From contig OV121086.1 in assembly GCA_921293015.1 (NCBI GenBank), forward strand, positions 34,595,194 to 34,659,193: a stretch of 64,000 nt of DNA, written 5' to 3'. Shown piece by piece: positions 1-9,337 of the stretch; the stretch's first letter is position 1; every line of letters begins with the position of its first letter. Below the pieces are notes generated by a model. It did no database searches and was not told where the DNA came from. It was given only the letters and a program-made list of their open reading frames with translations. The translations under genes were made by a program, and so were the position numbers. Source of the DNA: Phorcus lineatus. Lineage: Eukaryota; Mollusca; Gastropoda; Trochida; Trochidae.

Positions 1-1170
1 CTGCTTATTTTTTCTTTAAAAACTTAAACAAACAAATTAACACCTCTTGGTTTTTAAAAAACCTTTACTTTTACAAACTCTTGTCGCGCGATTATGCAGT
101 GCTGGTCACATTGCCCATATAAGGCTTATGACGTGGTCAACATTCCACAAAGAATTATGGGTAATGTTTGTTTTGGAAGCGTGATGGCGGACTCAATCCT
201 GCCATCTATTTTTTTGCTGCTGTCATAAACGTTAAAGGTGATGCTTTTATCTCTTATATAAGCAGACTGTTCGGGCTGTACACCCAGAATTATATAATCA
301 TTAGGTTGACCGTGTCACATTGAACCTGGTAGAGACGGTTGACGTGAACCAACGTCACAGTCCCACGGGGCGCCGTGACCCAACGCGAAACAACGCGGTC
401 ACTCGACAGTCGACAAGCATTTGCTTTCCATTCTTATTTCCGGTAGATAGAACTAAATGAGGTTCGATACTAGTCAACATTAAAAGAAACATTATCGGCA
501 AAAGCGCCAATACGATAGACATTGATAGGGACAAGCCATGTTGATCGAAAGAACCGAGATGAAAGGTTACCATTGACGCGTGATCACGAGGGGGCAGCGG
601 GGAAGAGCGGATATAACGTCATTCAATTGTTACGTCATGAAAAAACTATACCTTTATTGTCTGATAAAGTACTTTTTTTTCGATTGTTCTAACCGCTAGG
701 CATCTTAGAATATTGTATAAATAGATGAAATTATGAATGTTACACGTGTTAATAATATTGCCTTGCGTATTTCAACGTTTGTTGTCGACAAATGGAAAAT
801 TAATATGGGAGCAATTGCCTGCGAATCTATGCGAGAGACAAAAGCATTTCTATTCAAATTTTCTACAATACTCTTATAATTTATAACTTCATTTTCTTCC
901 CTTGTTGCCAAACTTCGAAGACATGTGTTTGTGGTTATTTCCATTATAGACATGTAGGCTTTTCCTTTTCGCTACATTTCTAACATGGAAACAATACAAG
1001 CGTTAAACTGTGTCACCTTCATATTAATTCGCACGATTTATTTAACAACGAAGTAGAAAAAGCTTGCATTTAAATGAATCCATTGACACACTAAACATTT
1101 CAGACTCGTGACGTTGCTAGAACTTAAGTAAATACACTGGCGCTATCTAATCATGTACATGATTTATGCA
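1..1170. other. Upstream intergenic DNA, no supported gene
   Basis: No convincing exon is seen on either strand. Two short minus-strand frames (355-573, with a hydrophobic stretch, and 705-953) show no recognisable domain. A TATA-like element (255-262) shares the 10-mer TATAAGCAGA (257-266) with the core promoter of the downstream small heat shock gene (1340-1349). No coding frame follows the upstream copy, so it may be a relic of a duplicated promoter or chance. Confidence 0.5.
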
Positions 1171-1176
1171 GGCGTA

Positions 1177-1189
1177 GAAGCTTCGCGAT
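1177..1189 (+). promoter_or_regulatory. Candidate heat shock element (distal)
   Basis: The sequence GAAgcTTCgcGAT gives a perfect GAAnnTTC core followed by a third unit with two of three matches. Alternating nGAAn units are the binding site of heat shock factor HSF1. It lies about 160 bp upstream of the TATA box of the small heat shock gene. Use in vivo is inferred. Confidence 0.5.
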
Positions 1190-1295
1190 CAGTTGAGAAG
1201 TGGCCCGAACAAGCCAGTGTGCTATTTTAAGATTCACGCTTGCGCAGTAGAGTCGCAACGCATCATTTCCGTAAACAAAACCACGTTGTAATGTA

Positions 1296-1308
1296 GTCTA
1301 GAAAATTC
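1296..1308 (+). promoter_or_regulatory. Candidate heat shock element (proximal)
   Basis: GTCtaGAAaaTTC contains a perfect GAAnnTTC core with an upstream unit matching two of three bases. It sits about 30 bp upstream of the TATA box, typical spacing for a proximal HSF site in small heat shock promoters. With the distal site it argues for a stress-inducible gene. Confidence 0.6.
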
Positions 1309-1337
1309 AGCACCCTTCTCGCGCTGTCAGCTAACTG

Positions 1338-1345
1338 TTTATAAG
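1338..1345 (+). promoter_or_regulatory. TATA box of the small heat shock gene
   Basis: TTTATAAG lies about 190 bp before the chosen start codon. Transcription would begin near 1370, giving a 5' UTR of roughly 160 nt without needing an intron. The assignment rests on motif and spacing only. Confidence 0.55.
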
Positions 1346-1533
1346 CAGAGTCGTTCTCTCGCACTGACAATTCAGCTGAAAACGAAGAAGCAGTGCAGAC
1401 TTACGCGCTATACGAGAGGAGACTCATTCAAATTTAAGTGAAGATATAGCCTACACAGCGAAGACAGCCACAGAAGCAGACGAAATTTTTATCGTTGCAA
1501 CGCGTTCATTACGAGAAACTTTCAAGAAAGAAA

Positions 1534-2838
1534 ATGCCGTTCAACATTTTACCGCAAGATATTTTCTATCCCCCGGTTCAGCACAGCAGACCTCAGATGA
1601 GATGTAGCAGTTATAATCCGGAATTTGATCTTCTCAGAAGGCTCGGCCTCGCTCCAGTGTTGATGACACCTGACGGATGCTGCCGGAGACGAATGTCAAA
1701 GACGACAGAACCTGTTTCACCGAAAAGCGAAGAGAAGCAGACGACTGTAGAGAAAGCATCTCTTGACTTCCGAGGATTTTCTCCTGAACAGTTACGGGTG
1801 AAAGTCACAGACAAGTATGTAATAGTTCGGGGTGAACAGAGGAATTGGAACACCAACGTACAGGTCACTAAGTCTGTTCCTTTACCAGAGGGGACAGACT
1901 GGAAAAATATCGTTTGCCGGTTCGAGAATGGTCACGTGACAGTTCACATTCCCGTTACCCAGCAGAAAATATTGGAAAAATCGCCTGATAGGCCTAGTGT
2001 AAAGGACGAAGGGCGGGTAAAACAGATTGATATAGACACGAAACGAAAGGCTGACTTTGACAGGAGCGTGAAAACCCTTGGTGATCTGTTTTCGAGTCTG
2101 TTTGGTCTCGAACTTGACGAGTCCGCAGCGAAGGGTCGAGATGAAGAAAGGGATGGGAAATGTGAAGAGGAAATGAATGAAGGGCAGAAATGTGAAGCGG
2201 TATTTGAGGTAAAATCTAAGGAATCGGTTGAGGAGAACGACTCTAAAGCAGCCTTAAAAGGTCTCGAAACCAAGGATTCCGTCTCCAGTCGGCCTACATC
2301 AGTTGGAGATGATGAGCAAACTTTGGTCATGACAGTTTGTGGGGACAAGCCAAGGCAAAGCGAGGAGGACGGTTTTGTACAATACGAGAAACAAGAGGCT
2401 GACGAGAAGTTTGAGCCAACAATCTCAGGCAGAGAAGATGATGGTAGCTCTACATTGATGACGTCACTGAATGTTGACGTCACCGAGGAAGACGAGCAAG
2501 ATGATAAATCTATCGACGTGGATGTCACTGATCAGAAGTCTGAGCCGACACAACCGAATGTTTTTAAACTGGAGTTTGACCTATCAAATTACAGTCCTGA
2601 ACAGGTAAGGGTCGTGTTCAGAGATGATGACGTCATCATTGAGGCGGAACGGGAAATCAAGGGAGATAACTATAGCGAGACCGAGAGTCTCACTCGATGC
2701 ATCCGAGTTCCGGAGAATGTGGAAAAGTCTATGTTGAAGAGTTACCTCGGTGAGAAAGGACTATTAACTGTTCAGGCGCCTTACAAGAAATGTGACAAAC
2801 CAATCTGGAGAGAAATCAAAGTGGTTTTAGAGGAATGA
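1534..2838 (+). CDS. Small heat shock protein with two alpha-crystallin domains
   Basis: A 434-residue ATP-independent chaperone of the alpha-crystallin/Hsp20 family, which holds unfolding proteins in a refoldable state. The start is the ATG at 1534 (A at -3); the frame is open 13 codons upstream but without an ATG. ACD1 spans about residues 68-141 (FSPEQLRVKV near 82-91, ending GHVTVHIP at 133-140). ACD2 spans about 343-417 (YSPEQVRV near 353-360, GLLTVQAP at 409-416). Between them is a ~200-residue Glu/Asp/Lys/Ser-rich linker, probably disordered. The gene is a single exon, as is common for stress-induced small Hsps, and has heat shock elements, a TATA box and AATAAA. Most small Hsps have one ACD and are about 150-250 residues; tandem ACDs are known in flatworm p36/p40-type proteins. 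Whether this one is orthologous to those is not known. No C-terminal IxI motif is evident after ACD2, though IKV occurs at 428-430. Confidence 0.93.
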   Translation: MPFNILPQDIFYPPVQHSRPQMRCSSYNPEFDLLRRLGLAPVLMTPDGCCRRRMSKTTEPVSPKSEEKQTTVEKASLDFRGFSPEQLRVKVTDKYVIVRGEQRNWNTNVQVTKSVPLPEGTDWKNIVCRFENGHVTVHIPVTQQKILEKSPDRPSVKDEGRVKQIDIDTKRKADFDRSVKTLGDLFSSLFGLELDESAAKGRDEERDGKCEEEMNEGQKCEAVFEVKSKESVEENDSKAALKGLETKDSVSSRPTSVGDDEQTLVMTVCGDKPRQSEEDGFVQYEKQEADEKFEPTISGREDDGSSTLMTSLNVDVTEEDEQDDKSIDVDVTDQKSEPTQPNVFKLEFDLSNYSPEQVRVVFRDDDVIIEAEREIKGDNYSETESLTRCIRVPENVEKSMLKSYLGEKGLLTVQAPYKKCDKPIWREIKVVLEE

Positions 2839-2881
2839 ATGTGAAACTTGAGAGAGAAACTTTAAGAGAAGATGAGGTGTA

Positions 2882-2887
2882 AATAAA
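2882..2887 (+). terminator. Poly(A) signal of the small heat shock gene
   Basis: A canonical AATAAA 44 bp after the stop codon, followed within about 30 bp by a GT-rich stretch. This fits a very short 3' UTR. Confidence 0.7.
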
Positions 2888-3937
2888 AATCCCAAAGAAC
2901 ATTGTGCTCTGTTGATGCTTGTTCACCGTAATCCAGGATTTGTTTAAACTTAGTTAAAGCTTGTATTACTATTGGAGAAATCTATTTGGTAGACATCGTT
3001 TAGTGTTGACTTGTCAAAGGTAAGAAAAATTATATGATGACGTTATACAGGGGACGCTAGAGAAGACTGAACGTGTTTCTCTTGTGAAACTTGTGATAAG
3101 TTGAATATTTAACATAATCTGATTTCGGTCAGGCTGTCGAAGTTTAATGTTTATGTTAGATAAGTATGATTCATTTAATAATAAATTCAAATAATCCACA
3201 AGAAGCAGTGGACATGCTGAATGGATATGTGATATATGTAGTATGCATTGTAAATGTTCTTGATGGTCAATAACTTTGTTTCACTCATTTGTATAGTACC
3301 ATTAAGGTATAATGAATAAAACCTAAATGAAATAATAAAACATGTCTTGTCATTTATAAAATTATTCATTATCTTGCGCTAGGGCGCTCTTAGAAATTTC
3401 GGTGGGTAAAGAGATTTTTTCACACACTTAGGTGTAGCACATCTTTTAGATGAGTGAAGTCATCTCGCTAAAATAAATGTTTCCAATTGCAAGATAATGT
3501 TTTGTAATCAGAAGCCGTTTTAAAACGAAAATAGCATGTAAAATGGCATATAACCTAAGACTGATTGCAAAAGTAACTCGCGTACGGTGTTTTCGAACCC
3601 CATAGGCAAATAGCAACAATTGTAATAGAACAAATATCATTTGCAATTAATTCTTATCTGACCATTATCAAAAAAGAAATCTTGAATACGTAATTCTATA
3701 AAATATACCCGTGTTTATTGCAAGAAAATTTCCGAACTTCGAAAAGGTCCATTTGATCGCGATTTTTGTGACGTCACCTCTTTTCGAGCCCTCAGATTTT
3801 GTGACGTAGTCAACGCATATTAACTTTTCGGGGGCCGATTTCAATAGTTCAAAATACTTAATCAATTTCGTACCTTATATTTTTTTTACAAAACTTAAAA
3901 GTATCATTTTTTCAAAGCACATGTTTATTGTTTATTC
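2888..3937. other. Intergenic DNA, no supported gene
   Basis: AT-rich sequence. The short minus-strand frames here have no recognisable domain. One CRE palindrome (TGACGTCA) is at 3769-3776. Confidence 0.5.
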
Positions 3938-4074
3938 TAGCATTGTTGCGGTAAAGATCAAAGGCGCCGCCTATCCTTTATTTAAGAAATATCAGATACC
4001 CACAGCATTAAAACAATGGCAACAATGGGACCGACGATGTGCTTTATTTGACGATAAACCATGCGCGAGGTTAA

Positions 4075-4108
4075 TGACGTCATTTCAGTAACGTTACAAA
4101 TGACGTCA
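4075..4108. promoter_or_regulatory. Pair of CRE palindromes
   Basis: Two exact TGACGTCA sites at 4075-4082 and 4101-4108, the full CREB/ATF consensus, inside the inverted-repeat element. Function is not shown. Confidence 0.5.
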
Positions 4109-4459
4109 TATTGGCCAAGTCCATTGATCAAACTTGAGAGAGCTATTGTCCATCATGCCTGACTCGGCGTCTGTCGATTCGAAGCCAAAAGGAGAAGTGT
4201 GTGTTTGCAGAGAAAGAAAAGCACGGATTAGAGACGTAACGTATCCCCTGGGGACATTTTCAAATTCATATTGATTGTTAAATAAATTTGATTCTATCTA
4301 TATTGGAGCGCTCATCCCTATACATGATAATGCACTCGTCCGAATATGTTCTACGGCGAGAGGCATCATTGTTTTCAAAATGTTTTTGTTAAAAATACAA
4401 TAATTTTTCAACTATTTTGATATATAAAGCAAGTAATTGTTAAGGGTATCTCATTTAAT

Positions 4460-4589
4460 GAAATAGAAGACGAGTTGGTGTGCATCTATCGTTGAATAAA
4501 ACATAGCAGGGAGCATAAAACATTCGTCATTTATGCTCCCTGCTATGTTTTATTCAACGATAGATGCACACCAACTCGTCTTCTATTTC
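4460..4589. repeat. Perfect 60-bp inverted repeat with a 10-nt loop
   Basis: Left arm 4460-4519 is the exact reverse complement of right arm 4530-4589, with loop 4520-4529. I found no mismatch in 60 bp. The right arm runs directly into the right terminal repeat of the surrounding element. Such a structure would extrude as a cruciform or, if transcribed, fold as a long perfect hairpin RNA. Confidence 0.95.
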
Positions 4590-4665
4590 TTAAATCATGG
4601 ATAGGCGGCGCCTTTGATCTTTACCGCAACAATGCTAAAATCCGCGATAAAGTATAGTTTTTGAA

Positions 4666-4719
4666 TGACGTCATGAAACAATGACCCATGACGTCAACAA
4701 CAATAACGTTATGACGTCA
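4666..4719. promoter_or_regulatory. Triple CRE cluster
   Basis: Exact TGACGTCA sites at 4666-4673, 4689-4696 and 4712-4719, spaced 23 bp apart (about two helical turns), just outside the right end of the inverted-repeat element. The regular spacing suggests a small tandem repeat or a real CREB/ATF site array. Confidence 0.5.
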
Positions 4720-4974
4720 CTGGTTATGGCCCTGGTCGAGCATTTTCAATTAACTGCCAAATTCGATTAATTTCATTTAAGTTAATTTTGGCTGAAATAT
4801 GATTAACACGAGTTAAAATCGACATGCTAGAAAAGAAATAGAGTAGCCTCAACCATCATGTGTTTTGCAACAAAGTATAGTTTTGCCCTGAACTATTATT
4901 AACGTCAAACCACTCGGCCTTCGGCCTCGTGCTTTAACTACTCGAGTCTAAATTGAATTCTACTATATGATAAA

Positions 4975-5056
4975 ATATGATGATAATAATGATAATCATA
5001 ACAACAACAATAATAATAATAATAATTAAAACAACAACAATAATAATGATAATAGC
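4975..5056. repeat. AT-rich trinucleotide microsatellite
   Basis: An imperfect run of ATA/ATG/ACA triplets (TAATAATAAT with CAACAACAA interruptions). Simple-sequence DNA. Confidence 0.85.
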
Positions 5057-5094
5057 TGCGTATGAATTTTCTGTATCTTATATGTAGAGTTTCC

Positions 5095-5165
5095 TTATAA
5101 CAAGAGGATTTGAACTCGATGCATAACGGACGCGCTATACCTGTATGCTACAGCGTTAATCATTA
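5095..5165 (-). mobile_element. tRNA-derived SINE-like fragment
   Basis: On the minus strand the order is an A-box-like TAGCATACAGG, then TAGCGCGTCCGTTATGCATC, then a B-box/T-loop-like GAGTTCAAATCC. This is the layout of the tRNA-like head of many invertebrate SINEs. No clean cloverleaf forms, so a working tRNA is unlikely. No poly(A) tail or target duplication was located. Confidence 0.45.
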
Positions 5166-5169
5166 ACTC

Positions 5170-6740
5170 ACAATGTTCTCCAACTTCCTTGCACTATGTT
5201 ACTGATAGCTTTACTTTGTAAAGGGGTAACAGGATTTTTTTTTATAACTTAACTTACCATTACACGTTTAATCTATACCCAAAATAAAGATTTGATCGTC
5301 AACTTTATAAGCAGGAGTCACAGGTGCACGACTCGGGGCCAGGGGTTTGAGGGGGTTGAGTACACTGCCCAAACCATCCCACTTTTTACAAGCCTCGTTT
5401 TATAGCTCAAAACTTTACTGTTGCCTAACACATAATTTAATGTAGAACGACACCAATAGAGATATGAAAGTTGCACATTTTGGACTAACAATCAACATGG
5501 AACTGAATACTAGAGACACAGCATCCAGTAAGCATGTTGATTTGTAAGGGTTCAAAGGTCAAACCAAATTAAATGACATCATTAATTCATATCAATAGCA
5601 AAACGTTTCGAATGAAATTTTTAAATATAATTTTGACTTACTACGGGTAATCCAGTCACGTCTTTAATCAAAATCGTACAAACACTAACAAATTATGAAC
5701 AATGCCGACCTCCCAAATGATTCAATTAATGGCATTTCAGTGACTTTAATTAACGTTTGCATCACGACGCAGGCTTTGAATCGAGTCTGACACTTGCGTT
5801 GTACATTGAGAGATTGTCACAAATAAACGGATGGTTAACACTGTCGGAGTGACCGAGATTATGCTAGGGAGATGTCTGCATAAACAAACTGTGGGTTGCA
5901 TGTGTTATGTTCTTTGTTACAAAGGGAATATTTCAGTCAAATATGCAACTTGATAATGAAAATAATATCCCCGGCCAAAGTAGAATGATATTTTGAAAAC
6001 TTTCGCTTCCTAGTGTAATGGTGTTATTTCAGTCATGTGTTAAATGTAGCGGTTGTTAGTCGTTATGATCCTTTAACTCGAAAGACACTTTCATAAAATT
6101 ACAAAGATTTTTTATTCAAAATGATAGTCGCAAAATATGTGTATATTGCCATGGGGAAAATCTATATTGTAACATGACTTCGTTGTATCCTCGATTCTGA
6201 TTGGTCGATTCTAAAAAATTACCCTATGGTGAATGACAATGAATACCCGCAAATTAGCAAAGGCGAATCACCGCGAATTGATACAACATGTTCACTAGTG
6301 CCGGCCCGACTCAAGTTGTCTTTGTCTTTTTTTTATATTGTGTCTACCGATAGAAATCACAAATACACTTTTATATGATTTATTTTTGGAGAACGAAAAT
6401 ATTTTCAACTGGCTTACTCAGTCCAAGTTTGCCGCAAAGTTTCATGCGGCCGCCTTCTTTCGAATACCGTTCCCATGGTATGACGTCACAAAGTCCAACC
6501 GTTTTGACGTCACAATGTTTGCGTCCCTGTCACAATGGTTGTGGGCTAGTTCAAGACTTTTGTACTCGGGGTTTTACGATATTTTTCTACGAGCTTTATA
6601 ATTGTTGATTTCGGTCTCGAATTAAACAAGTATGTTGTAAGGTCTCGCTGTTACGAATGCCACTATTTACTATTATCACAACGATGTTTGTAATGTAAAT
6701 AATGCCGGAAATTCACATTAGCTAGACCTTATCTCACCTC
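5170..6740. other. Intergenic DNA, no supported gene
   Basis: No recognisable coding domain. Overlapping short frames at 6338-6608 look non-coding. Two exact CRE palindromes occur at 6481-6488 and 6505-6512. Confidence 0.5.
6481..6512. promoter_or_regulatory. Pair of CRE palindromes
   Basis: Exact TGACGTCA sites at 6481-6488 and 6505-6512, 24 bp apart, close to the 23-bp spacing of the triple cluster at 4666-4719. Confidence 0.45.
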
Positions 6741-7017
6741 TTACAGAAATAGAACAGTCGCAAAGCCCTTTCCACACAAAAATAAGTACGCAAAAACAGA
6801 GTTCGACCTCACTGCGACCGATTTTTGCCCCCCGGTCGTACACACTCTCATTCACTCCCAATGACATCGCGGTGTCGGCCCGGGACGCCTAAAACTTCTA
6901 TTTCGGATGTACCGCGAAGCATAATTTTCAGTGCGGGAGAAAGTACCGGTAAGCCTAATCCTAAACCTTGCTTATCAAAACAGCGGGGGTAATTAAGGCA
7001 GTAATTGAGTTGATACA

Positions 7018-7285
7018 TTTGATTAAGAAAACGTGTTTTGCAAAAATAACAATTTTGAGAACTGTTTTTTTTAATTGAGAAGAAATGATTTATCAAGAAA
7101 ACATGTTTTGCAAAAATAATAATTTTGGGCACCTTTTTTTCAATTGAGAAGAAATAATTTATCAAGGAAACATGTTTTCCAAAAATAACAATTTTAAGAA
7201 CTGTTTTTTCAATAGAGAAGAAATAATTTATAAAGAAAGTGAGAATTTGAGAACACGTATTTTGTATATTGAGAAGATGTATTTT
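7018..7285. repeat. Tandem repeat of about 65-70 bp, four imperfect copies
   Basis: Units share GAGAAGAAAT, ATTTATCAAG, AACATGTTTT and CAAAAATAA with a T-run, at starts near 7021, 7086, 7155 and 7225. The last unit is the most degraded. A minus-strand open frame across this region is a by-product of the repeat. Confidence 0.75.
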
Positions 7286-7352
7286 ATAAAGAAAACAGTA
7301 ACGCATCTATATTTACGTTGCAAACTCTCATAGCAAAGACATACACATTGTG

Positions 7353-7586
7353 ATGGCAAACGCACAGGTCAGAGTTCGCTTCGTTGAGTCCGTTCGTGGA
7401 GGAAGATCACTGTATTATGCTAAGAACAAGTTTCGTCTGAATCGGAACAAGGGAGATACGACTTACTGGCAGTGCACAGAGGCTGGATGCTCTGCTCGTA
7501 TCGTGACTAGTGGAGAAAGATTGCAGTTCGATCAGATTTACACCTTTGAACAACTGATGTCGTGGGAAGGTCCCTATTATCGCTAA
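7353..7586 (+). pseudogene. FLYWCH zinc-finger fragment
   Basis: A 77-codon frame from the ATG at 7353. It reads GGRSLYYAKNKFRLNRNKG, then TYWQC, then AGCSARIVTSG, which matches the first part of a FLYWCH finger: the Gly-rich start, aromatic strand residues, W-x-C and C-x-A-R. The distal His-x-His that should complete the zinc site is absent; the frame goes out of register after about residue 52 and stops. FLYWCH domains bind DNA and occur in host regulators and in MULE-type transposases. No transposase catalytic domain is seen nearby, so it is best read as a transposon-derived remnant or an isolated exon. The next 750 bp form a striking TCGCA motif field. Confidence 0.65.
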
Positions 7587-7599
7587 AAGTATCTCTCTC

Positions 7600-8305
7600 A
7601 CTCGCCATAGATCGCACATTGTCGCAGAGGGGTTTGCGATTTCGATTGTCAGTTTTCAAAAATCGCACAACTCTTGCGATCGATGCGACTAATGTGCTAC
7701 TCGCCAATTTCGTCGCAATTGGGTCGTATTAGTCTGAATGGGGTCTTGGTAATGTCGCATGTCAGTCGCTTGTACTTTCATCTTCCACATGCTCCAGGAG
7801 AATGCCAGTCGGATTCAGAAAGGTATGAATTCAGCTGCTCGCAGTCATTTTTATACTTCTGACCTGACAGGTCTTGCAAAGAGTTGTAATGAGGTCGCAT
7901 TCGAGTCGTACATGACTATGAAATGTCGTAATGTGGTCTTACATGATCGCACCAAGCATCGCAATGGACGCCAGTCGATCGTAACTCGATCGCATGCTGA
8001 TCGCAGAAACTGTGGCTGTGGTCTCAGCTTGGTCCTACTCGCTCGCATGAATAATCGCCAACACGGATGTGTGATTGTCTGGGGACCTACTTGCGATTTA
8101 TACGACCTATCATAACAAACGCAACTCTGTCTCAATGTGCTCGCTACTAGAAGGATATGTGGTCACTTTTTTGTCGCAGTGGAATCGTACAAGTAATTTG
8201 GTGGAAACGCAAACGCGAAATTGTTTAAAATTGGTCGCTAAATAGTCTGCGACCGCTGCGATCGACGTGATCGCGGTGATCTGGGACAGTCGCACATCGG
8301 TCGCT
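7600..8305. repeat. Dense TCGCA/TGCGA motif field
   Basis: Motif copies lie in both orientations with irregular spacing (roughly 10-80 bp), for example near 7610, 7622, 7712, 7756, 7896, 7947, 7959, 7989, 8000, 8042, 8174, 8259 and 8290. Intervening sequence is not repeated, so this is a motif array rather than a tandem repeat. It could be a binding array for the FLYWCH-type protein (inference). Confidence 0.7.
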
Positions 8306-8329
8306 GTTCGGTGGAAGGGGGGCATAACT

Positions 8330-9335
8330 AACGGTCATGTTACAATATCGATAAATAGTTGCGTTTGTAAAATTTCCGGGATTCATTGTTATTCAACACC
8401 CGCAAATTTAGTTTAAAACCGACGGCGTTAGCTTCTTCTAATTGGCGCATCAAGATCAAACATTCAAGATGAGTTTTCCGTGTAACTAACTTGCTATCCT
8501 GCGCTACAAAGAGAGTAAAAACGATTCCTGTTTAATAACATTTTAATGAAACGAGCGGGTGGTTTGGTATTTAACGAGCGAAACCGAGTAAGATACCGAT
8601 AATACTCACGCGTTACAAATCAAATTAAACGGGACAGCGTTTAGTAATTCATATGTTACCCGCCGAAACATGTAAAAGAAAAAGCAAGAGAATCTCCAAG
8701 ATAACAACTGCTGCCGCGCCGCTAACAAAGTGATGTCTTGCTCAACGATAGTGACGCCATGTGACGTCAGTCAGCAAGCGATGTTGTGATCACACAATGT
8801 GTAATTTATCAAAGAGGCGAGTATTAAAAGTTATTGGTTTCGGCGAAGGGAAAGAACCATCCCCCCACCCGTTTAAAGACACATGCCTCGTGTAATACGT
8901 TTCACAAGCGCGCACACATGCACACATCATGTGCTACCAATTCATATTTATTTGTCTATATGAGGCCCGTAGCAACAGGTGGGTGGTGGGGCAAAGAGAA
9001 TGTAAGATGTAAGATAATGGCCTGCAACTTTTATCATTTATAAATGTAAATAGTTCAATTTGACGCATTAAAGTCTCCATTGTCATAAACATGGATGTAG
9101 ATATATGGATAAAGATTCTGGAGGAAAAACGAAAATAAGATTTGAGGGTGGATACCCTTCCACGCAGATATATCTGTACGAGGGAGAAGTGGATCTACTA
9201 GCAAATCTACAAATTTCGTTCGCATGTACATGACGTAACATTTACACTTTTATTCAGACTACTTTTGAAGTGTCCACTTTAAAAATGTTAAATTATCCTA
9301 GCAACAACGACATTTTGACACTCAACTCTTAATCT
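8330..9335. other. Intergenic DNA, no supported gene
   Basis: No recognised gene or repeat. One exact CRE palindrome lies at 8762-8769. Confidence 0.5.
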
Positions 9336-9337
9336 TA

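Larger units (their letters stand above)
3938..4637. mobile_element. Inverted-repeat (MITE or fold-back type) element
   Basis: A 39-bp perfect inverted repeat links 3938-3976 with 4599-4637; with gaps the similarity continues inward to about 55 bp (both arms read on into TTTAAGAAATA). Both outer ends carry TA, so a TA target duplication of the Tc1/mariner type is possible but cannot be told from part of the repeat. No transposase frame lies inside. The interior holds two CRE palindromes (4075-4082, 4101-4108) and, next to the right arm, a separate 60-bp hairpin. Superfamily is not assigned. Confidence 0.75.
6755..8326. mobile_element. Candidate non-autonomous DNA transposon with TCGCA-rich ends and a FLYWCH exon
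   Basis: The pentamer TCGCA (either strand) occurs about 19 times in 7605-8300, against an expectation of one or two. It recurs on the left at 6758 and 6813. The right end (8311-8323, GTGGAAGGGGGGC) is roughly the reverse complement of the left GCCCTTTCCAC (6765-6775), and GCGACCGAT near 6815 is inverted near 8297-8305. This suggests degenerate terminal inverted repeats enclosing the FLYWCH fragment. No target duplication was found and the boundaries are approximate. Confidence 0.4.

Noticed and set aside
355-573. Minus-strand 72-codon frame with a hydrophobic segment
   Set aside because: The segment could be a membrane helix, but no homologous domain, splice donor or promoter supports it.
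1611-2528. Minus-strand frames of 85 and 194 codons
   Set aside because: Antisense shadows of the small heat shock protein gene.
5095-5165. Functional tRNA gene on the minus strand
   Set aside because: The A and B boxes are recognisable but the arms do not pair into a cloverleaf, so a SINE-like fragment fits better.
6338-6608. Two overlapping plus-strand frames of 87 and 77 codons
   Set aside because: They overlap in different frames, neither shows a domain, and the apparent first start is not ATG.
7840-8135. Overlapping frames on both strands of the TCGCA field
   Set aside because: No domain is recognisable and composition is set by the TCGCA motif; likely chance.
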